From the NCBI RefSeq assembly GCF_964656455.1, contig NC_135719.1:9465163-9529162 (forward strand): a stretch of 64,000 nt of DNA. The letters are read 5' to 3'. The position numbers and the translations under genes are program-made. Within the stretch, counting starts at the first letter, position 1, and every line of letters begins with the position of its first letter. Shown here one piece after another: positions 10,521 through 21,129 of this stretch. The notes beneath the pieces are model-generated. The model ran no database searches and was not told the DNA's origin. It saw only the letters and a list, made by a program, of their open reading frames with translations. The stretch comes from Halichoerus grypus. Its lineage: Eukaryota; Chordata; Mammalia; Carnivora; Phocidae.

Positions 10521-10957
10521 TCTTTAATGTGGTATATTCATGCCACGGAATACTATTCAGCAATAAACAAGGAACAAACTATTGATGCACGCATCATGAA
10601 TCTCTGGGGAATTATGCTGCATGAGAAAAGGCAATCCCAAAGGTTACATATTGTATGGTTCCATCTCAGGACATGACAAAATTCTAGAAATAGAGAACAG
10701 ATTCATGGTTAGCAGGGGTTAAGGAATGGATGAGGATGGGAAGAAAGCAGGTGTGGTTATAAAAGAACAACAGGAGGGACCTTTGTGTTGACGGAAATGT
10801 TCTGTGTCTCAACTGCACCAATGTCAAAAACTTGTCCATGATATTGTACTAGAGTTACAAGATGCTACCAGTGGGGGAATGTCAATAAAGTGTACATGAG
10901 GTCTCTCTACATTATGTCGTAACTGATGTGAATCTACAACTAGACCAAAATCAAACC
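10521..10957 (+). mobile_element. Older LINE-1 3' end, second in tandem
   Basis: 'GTGGTATATTCATGCCACGG' starts at almost the same ORF2 position as the preceding L1. It continues into a different 3' UTR containing 'TTGTACTAGAGTTACAAGAT', typical of older mammalian L1M families. Confidence 0.7.
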
Positions 10958-10993
10958 GGGATTTGAATCCAGGTTTGTGTGGATTTGTGTATT
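10958..10993 (+). repeat. 36-bp direct repeat, copy 1
   Basis: This is an exact copy of 11581-11616 (GGGATTTGAATCCAGGTTTG and 16 more bases), offset 623 bp. In copy 2 the sequence continues a MIR, so copy 2 is probably the source. Confidence 0.95.
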
Positions 10994-10997
10994 AAAT

Positions 10998-11200
10998 GTG
11001 GACATTTGGGTGGCTCAGTCAGTTAAGTGTCTGCCTTGGGCTCAGGTCATGATCCCAGGGTCCTGGGATCTGCCCCATGTCAGGCTCCCTGCTCAGCGGG
11101 GAGTCTGCTTCTCCCTCTCCCTCTGCCCCTCCCCCTGCTCATATGCTCAAGCTCGCGCTCTCTCTCTCTCTCCCATAAATAAATAAAATCTTTTAAAAAA
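10998..11200 (+). mobile_element. CAN-SINE, diverged head
   Basis: The head reads 'GGACATTTGGGTGGCTCAG' in place of GGGGCGCCTGG. The body, CT tract and 'AAATAAATAAAATC' end are standard. No clear TSD is visible. Confidence 0.9.
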
Positions 11201-11439
11201 AGTAATCCTTTAGTTAAAAGAAAACTATAGGGACCTTTTGGGTGTCTACAATGGTTGAAAAAGTTGAGGTGATGAACAGTCTTTAAAAGTTCAATTAAAC
11301 CACTTTGGGGTTCAAATCTAAGAAAATGAGAAGACATCCTCAAATATTTTTAATATTCTGAATATTCTTAATATAAAAGAATTCCCTCTGTGGATAAGGG
11401 AAATTGCATATAGAGCTTTATCGGTTAGACCTTGTGGTG

Positions 11440-11640
11440 GATTTATTGGACATTACCTCACTAATTCCCATATTGACTTTCCAAGACTCAGATTCTGATC
11501 AACATTTTATAGAGAAAATTATTCCTCAGAGAAGTAAAGCGGATGTTCCCCGGGTCACACAGCTAGAAATTGGCAGGTTTGGGATTTGAATCCAGGTTTG
11601 TGTGGATTTGTGTATTTTCCAGCACCAAATCTGCTAGCCA
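11440..11640 (-). mobile_element. MIR SINE, reverse orientation
   Basis: 'ATTCCTCAGAGAAGTAAAGC', 'GGGTCACACAGCTAGAAAT' and 'GGGATTTGAATCCAGG' match the reverse complement of the MIR core. It contains copy 2 of the 36-bp repeat. Confidence 0.75.
11581..11616 (+). repeat. 36-bp direct repeat, copy 2
   Basis: Identical to 10958-10993. It lies in frame with the MIR-like sequence on its left, whereas copy 1 has no MIR context. Confidence 0.95.
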
Positions 11641-11799
11641 TTTAAAGTAATAACTATGATTCCCAGGAGTAGAAAACCTTTCAACTGCAAGCCACTGACT
11701 CACAATAGCAAGAAAAGGAAAAACGAAGTAAAATCAAAGCCCACTCTCAAGTAAAAAGCAACTTAAGTAAATTTTTAGAGACAAATATACATGACAACT

Positions 11800-12185
11800 A
11801 AATGCAATGTGTGATCCTTGATTATCTCCGGAACTGTGAAAATATTTTCCTTATGATATGAAAGACACAAGTGGGACAATTGATGCAATTTGAATAAAGA
11901 CCATTGATTAGATTATAGTATTGGATTGATGTGGATTTCCTGCTTTTGATAATTGTACTGTGATTATATGAGAAAATGTCCTTGGTTTTAGGAAATACTG
12001 AATGAAGTATCTAGAGATATCATGTCTACAACTTATTCTCAAAAGTGTTACCAAAAAATATTGAATATCTGTATCATAACAGGAGGCAAAATTTGGAAAC
12101 TGTGGATGAAGGATGTATGGCATTTTTTTGTACTGTTTTACAATTTCTCTCTAACTCTGAAATTACTTCAAAGTATTTTCAATTT
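11800..12185 (+). mobile_element. Old interspersed repeat, family not named
   Basis: The segment around 'GATAATTGTACTGTGATTAT' and 'CTTGGTTTTAGGAAATACTG' is recognisable as a common mammalian interspersed repeat, but I cannot assign its family. A possible relative of its 3' half lies at 26885-27040. Confidence 0.4.
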
Positions 12186-12198
12186 TTAAAAAATTCTA

Positions 12199-12415
12199 GG
12201 GGTGCCTGGGTGGCTCAATCAGTTGAGCATCTGCCTTGAGCTCAGGTCCTGGGATTGAGCCTCTCATCAGACTCCCTGCAGACTCCCTCTTCAGCGGGGA
12301 GTCTTCTTCTCCCTCCCTCTCCCTCTGACCCTCCCCCCCCACTTGTGCTCTCTCTCTCTCTCTCACTCTCTCTCTCAAATAAATAAATAAAATCTTGAAA
12401 GAAAGAAAGAAAGAA

Positions 12416-12471
<56 letters not shown>

Positions 12472-12496
12472 GAAGAAAGAAAGAGAAGAAAGAAAG
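12199..12496 (+). mobile_element. CAN-SINE with long GAAA tail
   Basis: Standard head 'GGGGTGCCTGGGTGGCTC'. The middle holds a partial local duplication ('CAGACTCCCTGCAGACTCCC'). The tail is an expanded GAAA array. Confidence 0.93.
12397..12496 (+). repeat. (GAAA)n microsatellite, SINE tail
   Basis: About 100 bp of GAAA units with a few GAAAA and GAGAA interruptions. Pure purine on the + strand. Confidence 0.95.
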
Positions 12497-13845
12497 CTCT
12501 GCAAAAATATTGCCCAGGTCCCTTTTTTCATGTTTTTTCTCTTTTTTTCCTTCTGTCCCTGAAAACTAAAATTAAAGAATGATTGGCCCCAATGAATAGG
12601 CTGGAATTTCTGAAAAGCAAACATAAACTCTACACTGAGACAAGCCCTCAACAGGTGTAACCTGTTTACCTGCCGGGCACCAGCTAGGACCAAAGAGAAG
12701 GCATTTCCAAAAGGCTCCCTGGCAGCACAGAAATGGGATTCAGAGTAGCTGGTTTCTTTCCAGAGCAGCATTTACTAGCCCTCTGCAGGATGAGGCACCT
12801 GGGATCCCTGCAGGTCTAGGAGCCGCCCCCGCCCCCCACCTGCGGCCAGAATCCAGGAAGTCACTGCAAGCAGTACAGAGTGAATATGGAGCACCAGCAC
12901 CCTGCCGTGAGAAAGGAGGAAGCAGAGAAAGATCAGGGAGCTGGGCTTTTGATCAAATCAGAGAGCTATCAAGGGCTAGCCGAACCACATTCTGGAAACA
13001 TATTTTATACACAGAGCGTGGGATACTTACATACAAGAGAGAGCGATTATAAATGTCTAGACATATAGTAACACGTAGAGCTGGATGTCTGGGCTTATGT
13101 AATATTTTCCATCACCATGTCCCTAGAACACCCACAATTCAAGCAACCCAGGCTCCCCACCAGGCTGAACTCCTGCAGCGATCTCTTGCACCAAAGCAAT
13201 GCAACCTGCAGCCCACCCCCAGGTTCCCAGCATGCCTCAGACCCTTGCTTCCCAGCCACATGCATTCAAGAACATTAGAGTCCAAGCCAACCCAAGAAGG
13301 TGGTTTGTAACTGTATCAGAAGGAGCCATTTCTCCACTCTCCAGTTCTTACTGCCCCGCACAGTATGATAATATTTCCTTGATTCTCTCTCTATCTCTTC
13401 GACGGCTGCATATCAACAGTCCCTGCTGCACAGAGCTGACTTTTCTGAACACTCAAAACTGCTACACACACACACACCAGAGGACAAGGCCAAGTCTCCC
13501 CATAAATTTGTAAGCTTGTTGCCATGGAGACAGGCTGTAGGTGCTCCTAGTGCGGATCAGCAGTACCACCTAGTGGGACATTGGTATTCTACATTCCCCG
13601 AACCATTCAATGTTGGATGCAAGGGGATGCTTTTTTTTTTTCCCCACTTTTTTAGCTGTCTGGTGTTTTCCTTCAATATTTCTAGGGATCTGTCCACTAA
13701 TATCTCTTCAACCAAGTTTATGGAGATTCTTTGCTTCCCACATACAGAAGTGGTGCTCAAAATCAGATTTGGCACTCGTGTTCCATCTCATTTTCCAAAT
13801 GTTCTGCTCTACTATCCCATACCTAGCTCTAAATAAGTCAGGAAC
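12497..13845. other. Unassigned sequence, no gene seen
   Basis: Open frames around 12.9-13.9 kb are short, overlap in several frames and show no domain. A short CA run lies at 13464-13476 and a T-run at 13631-13641. Confidence 0.45.
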
Positions 13846-14015
13846 TGAGGCGCCTGGGCAGCTTAGTCAGTTAAGCATCTGCCTTTGGCTCAGATCATGA
13901 TCTTGAGCCCCGCATCGGGCTCCTTGCTCAGCAGGGAGCCTGCTTCTCCCTCTGCCTCTGCACACACACACACTCTCTCCCTCTCTCTCTCCCTCTCTCT
14001 CTCAAATAAATAAAT
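13846..14015 (+). mobile_element. CAN-SINE with exact TSD
   Basis: TSD AAATAAGTCAGGAAC at 13831-13845 and 14016-14030. It is shorter than usual: the part between 'GATCATGATC' and 'TTGAGCCCCGCATC' is deleted. Confidence 0.93.
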
Positions 14016-14030
14016 AAATAAGTCAGGAAC

Positions 14031-14833
14031 CGCTACAGAGGCCCCCTGGATATCACATAAAATGACAAAAATAAGCCAACACCTGACGTATAGGAGAAGA
14101 TGACTCATCTGGGATCTTAAAAGTGATAGAGTCCTCCTCTATTGTTTTGTTCATTTGCTCAGTGACTGTGGCTTCTAATCCACAAAAGTGGATGTGCAAG
14201 AAGTAGATTTTCTTTGTTTTCTATAAATAAGCGTACCCATTCCATCATGGAGCAGGAAGTTGATATCAGTAAATTTGGGTGAGTCCTCGGGGTCCACCCT
14301 CCCATCTGTCTGCTCATAGGGGGGGCCAGCCATGACCTCCCCCCTACAGAGTGTGCTACATCCACCCGGGGCCAAAGCTGCCCCTACTGTCCTTCCTGTC
14401 CCCCCCTCCCCATGATGCAGGACTGCCCAGTGGTAAAATAAAAGAGGGAAACCCTCAGTGATTATCTTCAATTAATAATCTGCCAACCAATATTTATCGC
14501 ACTTATGGGCATAACATGTTGCTATATGTGGTAAATGAAGATGAAAATAGACGGCTTTGCTTAAGCTCATGGGCTTCCAGGAGGAAAGACTTTGTCGATG
14601 GAGAACAGGAATGCTCCAAGCAATTGTTGCAAGGGAGACAGAGGATCATGATACTTTAATAAAATGCTTGAGCCAGGTGGGTTTTGGAACTCTGAATGTG
14701 TCAGGTTCTAGGAAGGTAACCAGTCCATATGTTATATATTTCATAGTATCTCCATTGGGGTCTAGAATGCCACCCATAATCAGTCACCCCCATAGTTCCG
14801 CAGCAGAACTCGGGAGAAGTGAAGTGAAATAAA
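14031..14833. other. Unassigned sequence, no gene seen
   Basis: No recognisable repeat or exon. A C-rich patch lies near 14400-14410. Confidence 0.4.
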
Positions 14834-14960
14834 GACATCCAACAGCTTCAGCTAGTTCAGGCAGGATTTGCCACTAAATGAGGGTTAGCACCAAAAAGGA
14901 CATCCAACAGCTTCAGCTAGTTCAGGCAGGATTTGCCACTAAATGAGGGTTAGCACCAAA
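14834..14960 (+). repeat. Exact tandem duplication, 65-bp period
   Basis: The unit starting GACATCCAACAGCTTCAGCT at 14834 repeats from 14899. The copies are identical over about 62 bp and diverge only at the junction (CCAAAAAG versus CCAAAAGT). It lies outside any SINE or L1. Confidence 0.97.
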
Positions 14961-15189
14961 AGTTTCGCTTTTCATAATTTTCGCTTGAGGTAAGATCTGG
15001 AAGTGAGCTGGCCGGGTGGCCAGGTGGCAGCCTCACAGAGGGAGAGGGACCAAGTCCAGGGACACAGGTACGGGTCAGCACAACAATGTTAGGGCAGCCC
15101 CAGCTGGAAATACTCCACCAGCGTCTTCACTCTTCAAGATTCCCAGCTCTGCCTCAAAACTCCCCCTTTGTCAGCAAAATGAAAACGGC

Positions 15190-15814
15190 AACCTAATGAA
15201 TAGGAGAAAATATTTGCAAATCATATACCCAATAAGGACTAGTGTCCAAAATCTATAAAGAACTCATAAAATGCAATAGCAAAAATAAATAAATAAATAA
15301 ATAAGCAATCCAATTAAAAACCAGGGAGAGGACCTAAATAGACATTTTTCCAAAGAATACATACAAACGGCCAACGGGCATATGAAAAAATGTTCAACAT
15401 CACTAATCGTCAGGGAAAGGCAAATCAAAACCACAATGAGAGATTGTCTCACACCTGTTACAATGGCTAAAATCAAAAAGACAAGAAATAAGTGTTGGCG
15501 AGAATGTGAAGAAAAGGGAACCCTTGTGCATTGTTGGGAACGTAAATCAGTGCAGCCGCTACAGAAAACAGTATGGAAGTTCCTGAAACAACTAAAATTA
15601 GAACTACCATATGTTCCAGCAATCCCACTTCTGGGTATTTACCCAAAGAAAATGAAAACACTAATTCAAAAAGATATATCCACCCCCATGTTCACTGCAG
15701 CATTATTTACAATAGCCAAGATATGGAAACAAGCTAAATGTCCATCAATGGATAAATGAATAAAGAAGATGTGATATAATGAAGTAGAAGATATAGTATA
15801 GCCATATATATATA

Positions 15815-15851
<37 letters not shown>

Positions 15852-16772
15852 GGTATGTGGTATAGTATATACCATATATATAATATAGTATATAGTGTAG
15901 TATATACTATATAGCACATAGTGTAATATATACTATATAGTATATAGTGTGATATATACTATATAGTATATAGTGTGGTATATACTATATAGCACATAGT
16001 GTGGTATATACTATATAGTATATAGTGTAGTGTATACTATATAGTATATAGTGTAATATATACTATATAGTATACAGTGTAGTGTATACTATATAGTGTG
16101 TAGTGTGATATATACTATATAGTATATAGTGTAGTATATATTATATAGTATATAGTGTGATATATACTATATAGTATAAGTGTAATATATATACATTATA
16201 TATACTGTACACTATAGTAGATATATATATACCATACCATATATATAGAATACTGCTGAGCCATAAGAAAGAAAGGGATCTTGCCATTTACAACAACATA
16301 AATGGACCTTGAGAGCATTATGCTAAGTGAAATAAGTCAGACAGAGAAAGATAAATACCATACAATCTCAGTTATACGGTGGAATCTAAAAAAAATTCAA
16401 AACAAAACAAAAACCAACTGCATAGATACAGAGAACAGAATGATGGTTGCCAGGGGAGAGGTGGGGAGGGAGGTGGGCAGAACGGGTGAAGGGGGTCAAA
16501 AGGTACAAGCTTCCAGTCATAAAATACATAAGTCATGGGACTTATATGTGACTGTAGTTAATAATACTGTATTGCATATTTGAAAGTTGCATAAGAGAGT
16601 AAATCGCAAAGGTTCTCATCACAAGAAAAGAAATTTCCTAACTGCATATGGTGACCGATGGGAATTAGATTTATGGTGGTGATCATTTTGCAGTGTATAC
16701 AAATATCAAATCCTTATGTTGTACACCTGAAACTAATAGAATGTTATATTCAATGATACCTCAATTTTTTTT
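15190..16772 (+). mobile_element. LINE-1 3' part (L1MA-like), interrupted by a minisatellite
   Basis: The ORF2 C-terminal relic spans about 15190-15790 and includes the Cys/His region near 15490-15545 ('TGTTGGCGAGAATGTGAAG'). Coding similarity resumes at about 16245 ('AATACTGCTGAGCCATAAG') and runs into a 3' UTR ending 'GTTGTACACCTGAAACTAAT'. The AT-rich array between the two parts replaced or expanded from the short 'GTGATATAATGAAG' region. Several stops and frameshifts make it non-coding. Confidence 0.88.
15804..16215 (+). repeat. Palindromic 26-bp AT-rich minisatellite with flanking TA/TG run
   Basis: A TA/TG dinucleotide run (15804-15850) leads into about 12 units of 26 bp (about 15895-16200). 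Each unit holds the self-complementary TATATACTATATAGTATATA followed by a GTGTRR spacer. Spacers at 15895, 15921, 15947, 15973, 15999, 16025 and 16051 are exactly 26 bp apart. A GCACATA variant recurs at units 1 and 4. Confidence 0.95.
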
Positions 16773-17121
16773 AAATAGACTCCACACCCAGCGTGGAGCC
16801 CAATGCAAGGCTTGGACTCACGACCCTGAGATCACGACCTGAGCTCAGATCAAGAGTCAGAAACATGGCGTGCCTGGGTGGCTCGGTCGTTAAGCATCTG
16901 CCTTCAGCTCAGGTCATGATCCCAGGGTCCATGGGATCGAGCCCTGCATCAAGCCCCGCATCGGGCTCCGTGCTCAGCGGGAGCCTGCTTCTCTCTCTCC
17001 CACTCCCCCTGTTTGTGTTCCCTCTCTTGCTGTCTCTCTTTCTGGCAAATAAATAAATAAATCTTTAAAAAAAAAAAAAAAGAGTCAGACGCTGAATCGA
17101 CTGAGCCACCCAGGCGCCTCT
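16772..17121 (-). mobile_element. CAN-SINE, reverse orientation, split by another SINE
   Basis: The 3' part lies at about 16772-16866 ('GACTCCACACCCAGCGTGGA') and the 5' part at 17084-17121 ('CGACTGAGCCACCCAGGCGC'). The flanks ATACCTCAATTTTTT at 16756 and 17122 look like its TSD and place the insertion in the A-rich tail region of the L1 at 15190. Confidence 0.9.
16867..17083 (+). mobile_element. CAN-SINE nested in an opposite SINE
   Basis: AAGAGTCAG occurs before (about 16852-16860) and after (about 17081-17089) as the TSD. It belongs to the 'CTGTTTGTGTTCCCTC' subfamily. It carries a local 12-bp duplication, GAGCCCTGCATC / AAGCCCCGCATC, at about 16939-16962. Confidence 0.93.
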
Positions 17122-18202
17122 ATACCTCAATTTTTTAAATGTACATAAAAATGTTTTAATTTTTTTAACTGCCCCTTTGCAGGGTTCCGTCCCCCCGCTT
17201 TATATATTGCACTGAGGTTCCAAGAAAGTTCTCTTTCTTCTCAGATCACCATCAATCTGAAATTCCTTAAGTTGAGCACTATTCAAGGTTTTCAACAGAA
17301 GCCATTCACTCTCTTGCAAGTTCAACCACACCAGCAACTAGCAATAACGGTAGCTCATTCTTAAGGGATTTTGTGGGGAGGGAAAGGGGTGTGGCATTAG
17401 CTTGAACCTGAGAAGGGAGAGAGGATGGAATCCTTCAGGAATCCTGTCTGTTTTCTCTCCTTACCCTCTATTCACAGAACAAAAACTTGTCTCTCATACT
17501 ACGGTCAAAAGACAGAATATTTTTCTGTACGTTAATTCTCAAATCCATGAAACTTCCAAAGCAGTGGTGTAAATATTCAGGCAAATAAACAAGGGGATCC
17601 AGACGGAGTGGTCTTCTCAGTTATTTTCACTTTTCTGTCAAAATATTTAGCTGATACAAAATCTTTTAGCACGCCTTAATTGGGCATTGCCGGCAAACAT
17701 TTCCATGAACATTAATCACCCCTCAATTGCTAAATGTGGCTTCCATTTCCACATGTCTTCAGCACTTGCCAAAGAGGACTGGACGCAAAACCCTGAAAGA
17801 AGACCCAGAAGGGCCTGGCCTGAACTAAGGGACAGGTTCCCCCCCACCCCGGTCCCCGGGCCCAAGCTGCAGGCCCAGCCCTGCTCCTGCCTTCCCAGCC
17901 CGCCCAGAAATTGGGGTGGGGGCGCAAAGCCGTCCCTGTGTTGTAAACAGATGCTGAGGCAATTCAGAGAGCCAGGATGAGGGGCTGAGCAGAGTGGGGA
18001 TATTTCTGTAATAGGTCTATTCTCTGGGGCTGGATAAATCAGCCTGAACTCCTTGGAACTCTGTTTCCTACAAACTGTGGGAACGTGAAACCAGATTACT
18101 GCTTCCAAGTTGTCCAGTGTGGGGGGTTTTCTCAGTTTTTGAAGGCACGCACGGCATAAAACCAAATATATTTTTAAGACACTGGAAATGTGAGGTAGGT
18201 TT
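17122..18202. other. Unassigned sequence, no gene seen
   Basis: Frames at 17687-18165 overlap on both strands and lack motifs. The GC content rises around 17800-17950. No repeat family is evident. Confidence 0.42.
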
Positions 18203-18217
18203 TAAAGCAAGGGGTTA

Positions 18218-18408
18218 GAGGAGTCTGGGTGGTTCAGTTGGTTAAACATCTGCCTTCGGTTCAGGTCATGATCCGGGGGTCCTGGCTCCAGCCCTGAGTT
18301 GGGCTCCCTGCTCATCGGGGAGCCTGCTTCTCTCCCTCTCCCCCCTGTTCATGCTCTCTCTCACTCTCAAATAAATAAATAAAATGTTTTAAAAATTGTT
18401 TTAAATAA
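18218..18408 (+). mobile_element. CAN-SINE with near-exact TSD
   Basis: The TSD TAAAGCAAGGGGTTA (18203-18217) and its copy ending CAAGGGATTA (18409-18423) differ at one base. It has a standard CT tract. Confidence 0.94.
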
Positions 18409-18639
18409 TAAAGCAAGGGATTAAGCCTAGGAAAAAAATACTGAGATAGCATGGAGGAGGTGGGTTGATCTGCCACACTTCCCTTCCCACCAGCCTGACT
18501 AGGAAAACGTCTGTAAGGACACCTGCTCAAATTCAGAGACAGTGGACTCTGACCTGCAGAGGGTTCCCAGGGCTACTGCCTAGAACTGACAGCAAAGCTT
18601 GAGAGAGAGAGAGAAGGCTCAAGCTGTGAGAATGCCCTT

Positions 18640-18765
18640 TCGTTCAGCAAGCCCACTTGAAGGACAGGCTTCACTCTCAGCCTTGTGCTCAGCAGTGAGG
18701 ATGAAACCATGAATACAGAGTTGAATACAACTCTGGCTTGGCCATCGCGGCGGGAGAGATAGTTA
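18640..18765 (-). mobile_element. Possible L2 3' fragment, reverse orientation
   Basis: 'TTCGTTCAGCAAGCCC' followed by 'GTGCTCAGCAGTGAGGATG' resembles the reverse complement of the L2/MIR-type 3' end. It is heavily diverged. Confidence 0.3.
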
Positions 18766-18769
18766 GGGT

Positions 18770-19232
18770 AGACAGAACTATGGCCCCCAAAGATGTCCGC
18801 ATGCTAACCCCCAGAACATGCGACCGTGCTAACCTACATGGCTCAGGGAATTTGCAGATGTGACTAAGCTAAGCATCCTGAGATGGGAGAGCATCTTGGG
18901 TTATTGGGGTGCACCCTGTGTCATCACCAGGGTCCTTATAAGAGGAGGCAGGAGGGTCAGAGTCAATAGTAGGAGATGTGACCACAAGAAGCAGGAGGTT
19001 AGAGGGATGCAAGGAAGGAACCATGAGCCAAGGAAGGCAGGTGGCTTCTAGAAGCTGGGAAAGACAAAGCACCAGACTTCCCCCGAAGCCTCCAGAAGGA
19101 ACGTAGCCCCACCGGCAACTTGACTGTAGACTTCTGAACTCCGGACTGTAAGAGAACATAAATGTGAGCCGTCTTAAGGCAGTAAGTTTGTGATAATTTG
19201 TTACAGCAGCTGTGGGAAACTGATCCACCTAC
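18770..19232 (+). mobile_element. MaLR/ERVL-like LTR relic (MLT1 group)
   Basis: 'TTTGCAGATGTGACTAAGCT', 'GGGTCCTTATAAGAGGAGGC', 'GAGCCAAGGAAGGCAGGTG', 'TTCTAGAAGCTGGGAAAG' and the end 'GTGATAATTTGTTACAGCAG' are hallmarks of MLT1-type LTRs. No internal proviral region adjoins it, so it is a solitary LTR. It is non-coding. Confidence 0.7.
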
Positions 19233-21125
19233 CAACACACTCTCCCCGGTCTCAGCATTGCTGTAATAGAGATATTCATGGGTCATTCGGTGGAGGAGAA
19301 ACAAGATGAGGGTCAGTCCTTCCAGAGAGGCCACGGAAGGCCTCACAGAGCAGGTGATGGAACCATTCCCAGAGACAGAGGAGAAGTTTTGAAGCCGGGG
19401 AGTTTAGGAAGCATTCCAGGCAGTAGACAAGGCATGAGTAAAGGCAAAGACGCAAGGAAGTACACAGCATGTTCGTACAATAGAAAGAATGTACTAGAAT
19501 GTTCTAGAATGTTCTAGGGAGCTGAACAAGAAGTCTGGAAAGATGAATTTGCAGACCAACTCAAGGCAGGGACGGCTTCATGAACCAGGCAATGGAATGG
19601 AAATACAACCATTTTTCTCAGGAATTTGACTAAACCTCAAAGCCCAGGTCAGTGTGATGGGTGCCCCTACACAGGGGAGAGATGCATGAAGCACTGGCTG
19701 AGGGGCAAAACTGAAGGGTGAGGAGGGGCCCAAACACTCAGGAATTGAGATAATGCAATATTTTAAAAATCCAAATTTAAGGCCACAGAGTGATGAAAAA
19801 AAAATCTCAAAGTTTTAAATAAAGACAGGATCAGGTACAATGCCTCTCGCCGAAGCACAACTGAGCAGCCATTCTGATCCTGTCTTTACATTTTTGATAT
19901 TCTGTTCCTGGTGGATTGTTTGCATTGATTTTGATTGTTTTGAAGATTGCAGAAAGATGTTATTTATCTTGATCACTGAGCTTTTCGGCACTTCCTTAAG
20001 TCTCATCCAGGCCGGTGTCTCACTTGCCTTACCTTAGTCCCAGCCCTGTCTCTACATTGTAAAGAGAGCACAAGCCTGTTGACTGGTGTCCCCCTCCACA
20101 ACCCGTGTGAGAGAGGCCAGAGATTCCAAGGGGGTTTCCTGGGGGCGGGAATGTTTTTTAAGAAATTCAAAGAAATAGAAGGGAGAGTCTGATGTGAGCT
20201 CCCTGGTATTTGGGCATACAGAAACAAAAGCTTCCTCCTCTCCTGGCCATAGCAACACACCAAGGAAAGGACAGCAGATAAAGGACAGCAGATGGGTCCA
20301 TTTCCCCTCCAGAAGGGTCCATATGGCAGGGAGGGGTACAGGGATCCCCCAGACCAGGTGTAGGCTGGAGAGAAGAGCTGAGTCAGAGCAGTGCTGAAGA
20401 GACTCTGCTCAGGTTAACTGAATGCTGCAGAGAGGGGACCCCAACAGAGGAGGCTATGGGGGTGTTGTCGGGGGAGAGTCAGAAGATGCTCAGAGGGTGA
20501 ATCACCTATATTAAGAAGTGAAGCAGTCCGGGGTGCCCGTGGGGTGTCCCAGAGGAACCTAATGATGTGCCCTAGGGAAGCCACGTGGCTCACAGGTAGC
20601 AACCAACAGCCCACAGAAATGTAGGAACAAAAGCTCCAGCTAAGTCAAAAGACCTCTGACTGGGGTCCCGCTCGCCCCTCCTCCAGCATCCACCCTGGAA
20701 AAGCCAGCTGGGACGCAGAGGGTGTGACATGGAACAAGGAGACAGGACAGGCAGGTGCTCGCTTCCCCGTGGTGGCTAAGGCAGGCTGAGTGAGGAGGGA
20801 AAACTATTCCAACGGCCTGAGAAATTGATGTGTTGTTTCACATCAGATTGGACTTTTTAATACCTGAAAAGGAGGCTAATTAGGCCCCAAAGTGGCTAAA
20901 AAAGAACAGGCTTTGCCCAAGATCAGTTGGAGTATAATTGAAGGTAGTGATGAGGAAAAAATGAACCGATCTCCTAATTGCTTCCTATGGAGTTCAATTC
21001 ATTTAATTAAATAATTATGCTGGTTATTCTCCATTCATTCTCCGCTCCAGTCCTCTCTGTATCCTTCCCTGCCCTCAGGGATCTTGGATCCCTGCAGACT
21101 GCAGCAGATGGCCTCCCAAGATGGC
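19233..21125. other. Unassigned sequence with a heat-shock-element-like array
   Basis: No repeat family or gene can be supported across about 1.9 kb, one of the larger repeat-poor stretches. Open frames are short and overlap on both strands. Confidence 0.42.
19487..19514 (+). promoter_or_regulatory. Heat-shock-element-like array (GAA/TTC pentamers)
   Basis: Alternating units at 5-bp spacing: GAA 19487, TAC 19492 (imperfect), GAA 19497, TTC 19502, GAA 19507, TTC 19512. Four contiguous perfect nGAAn/nTTCn units exceed the three usually needed for an HSF1 trimer. The array is also a TAGAATGTTC decamer repeat, so it could be a chance product of tandem duplication. Confidence 0.5.
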
Positions 21126-21129
21126 CACT

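Noticed and set aside
12196..12771. 191-residue minus-strand frame rich in S and F
   Set aside because: Most of it is the reverse translation of a SINE and its GAAA tail.
13565..13580. CCACCTAGTGGGAC as a CTCF site
   Set aside because: It lacks the AGGGGGC/AGAGGGC heart of the motif and is mainly a small palindrome.
18770..19232. Possible complete endogenous retrovirus around the MLT-type LTRs (18770, 21130, 37652, 42409)
   Set aside because: Each LTR-like relic stands alone with no gag, pol or env similarity between or beside them, and they are of different types.
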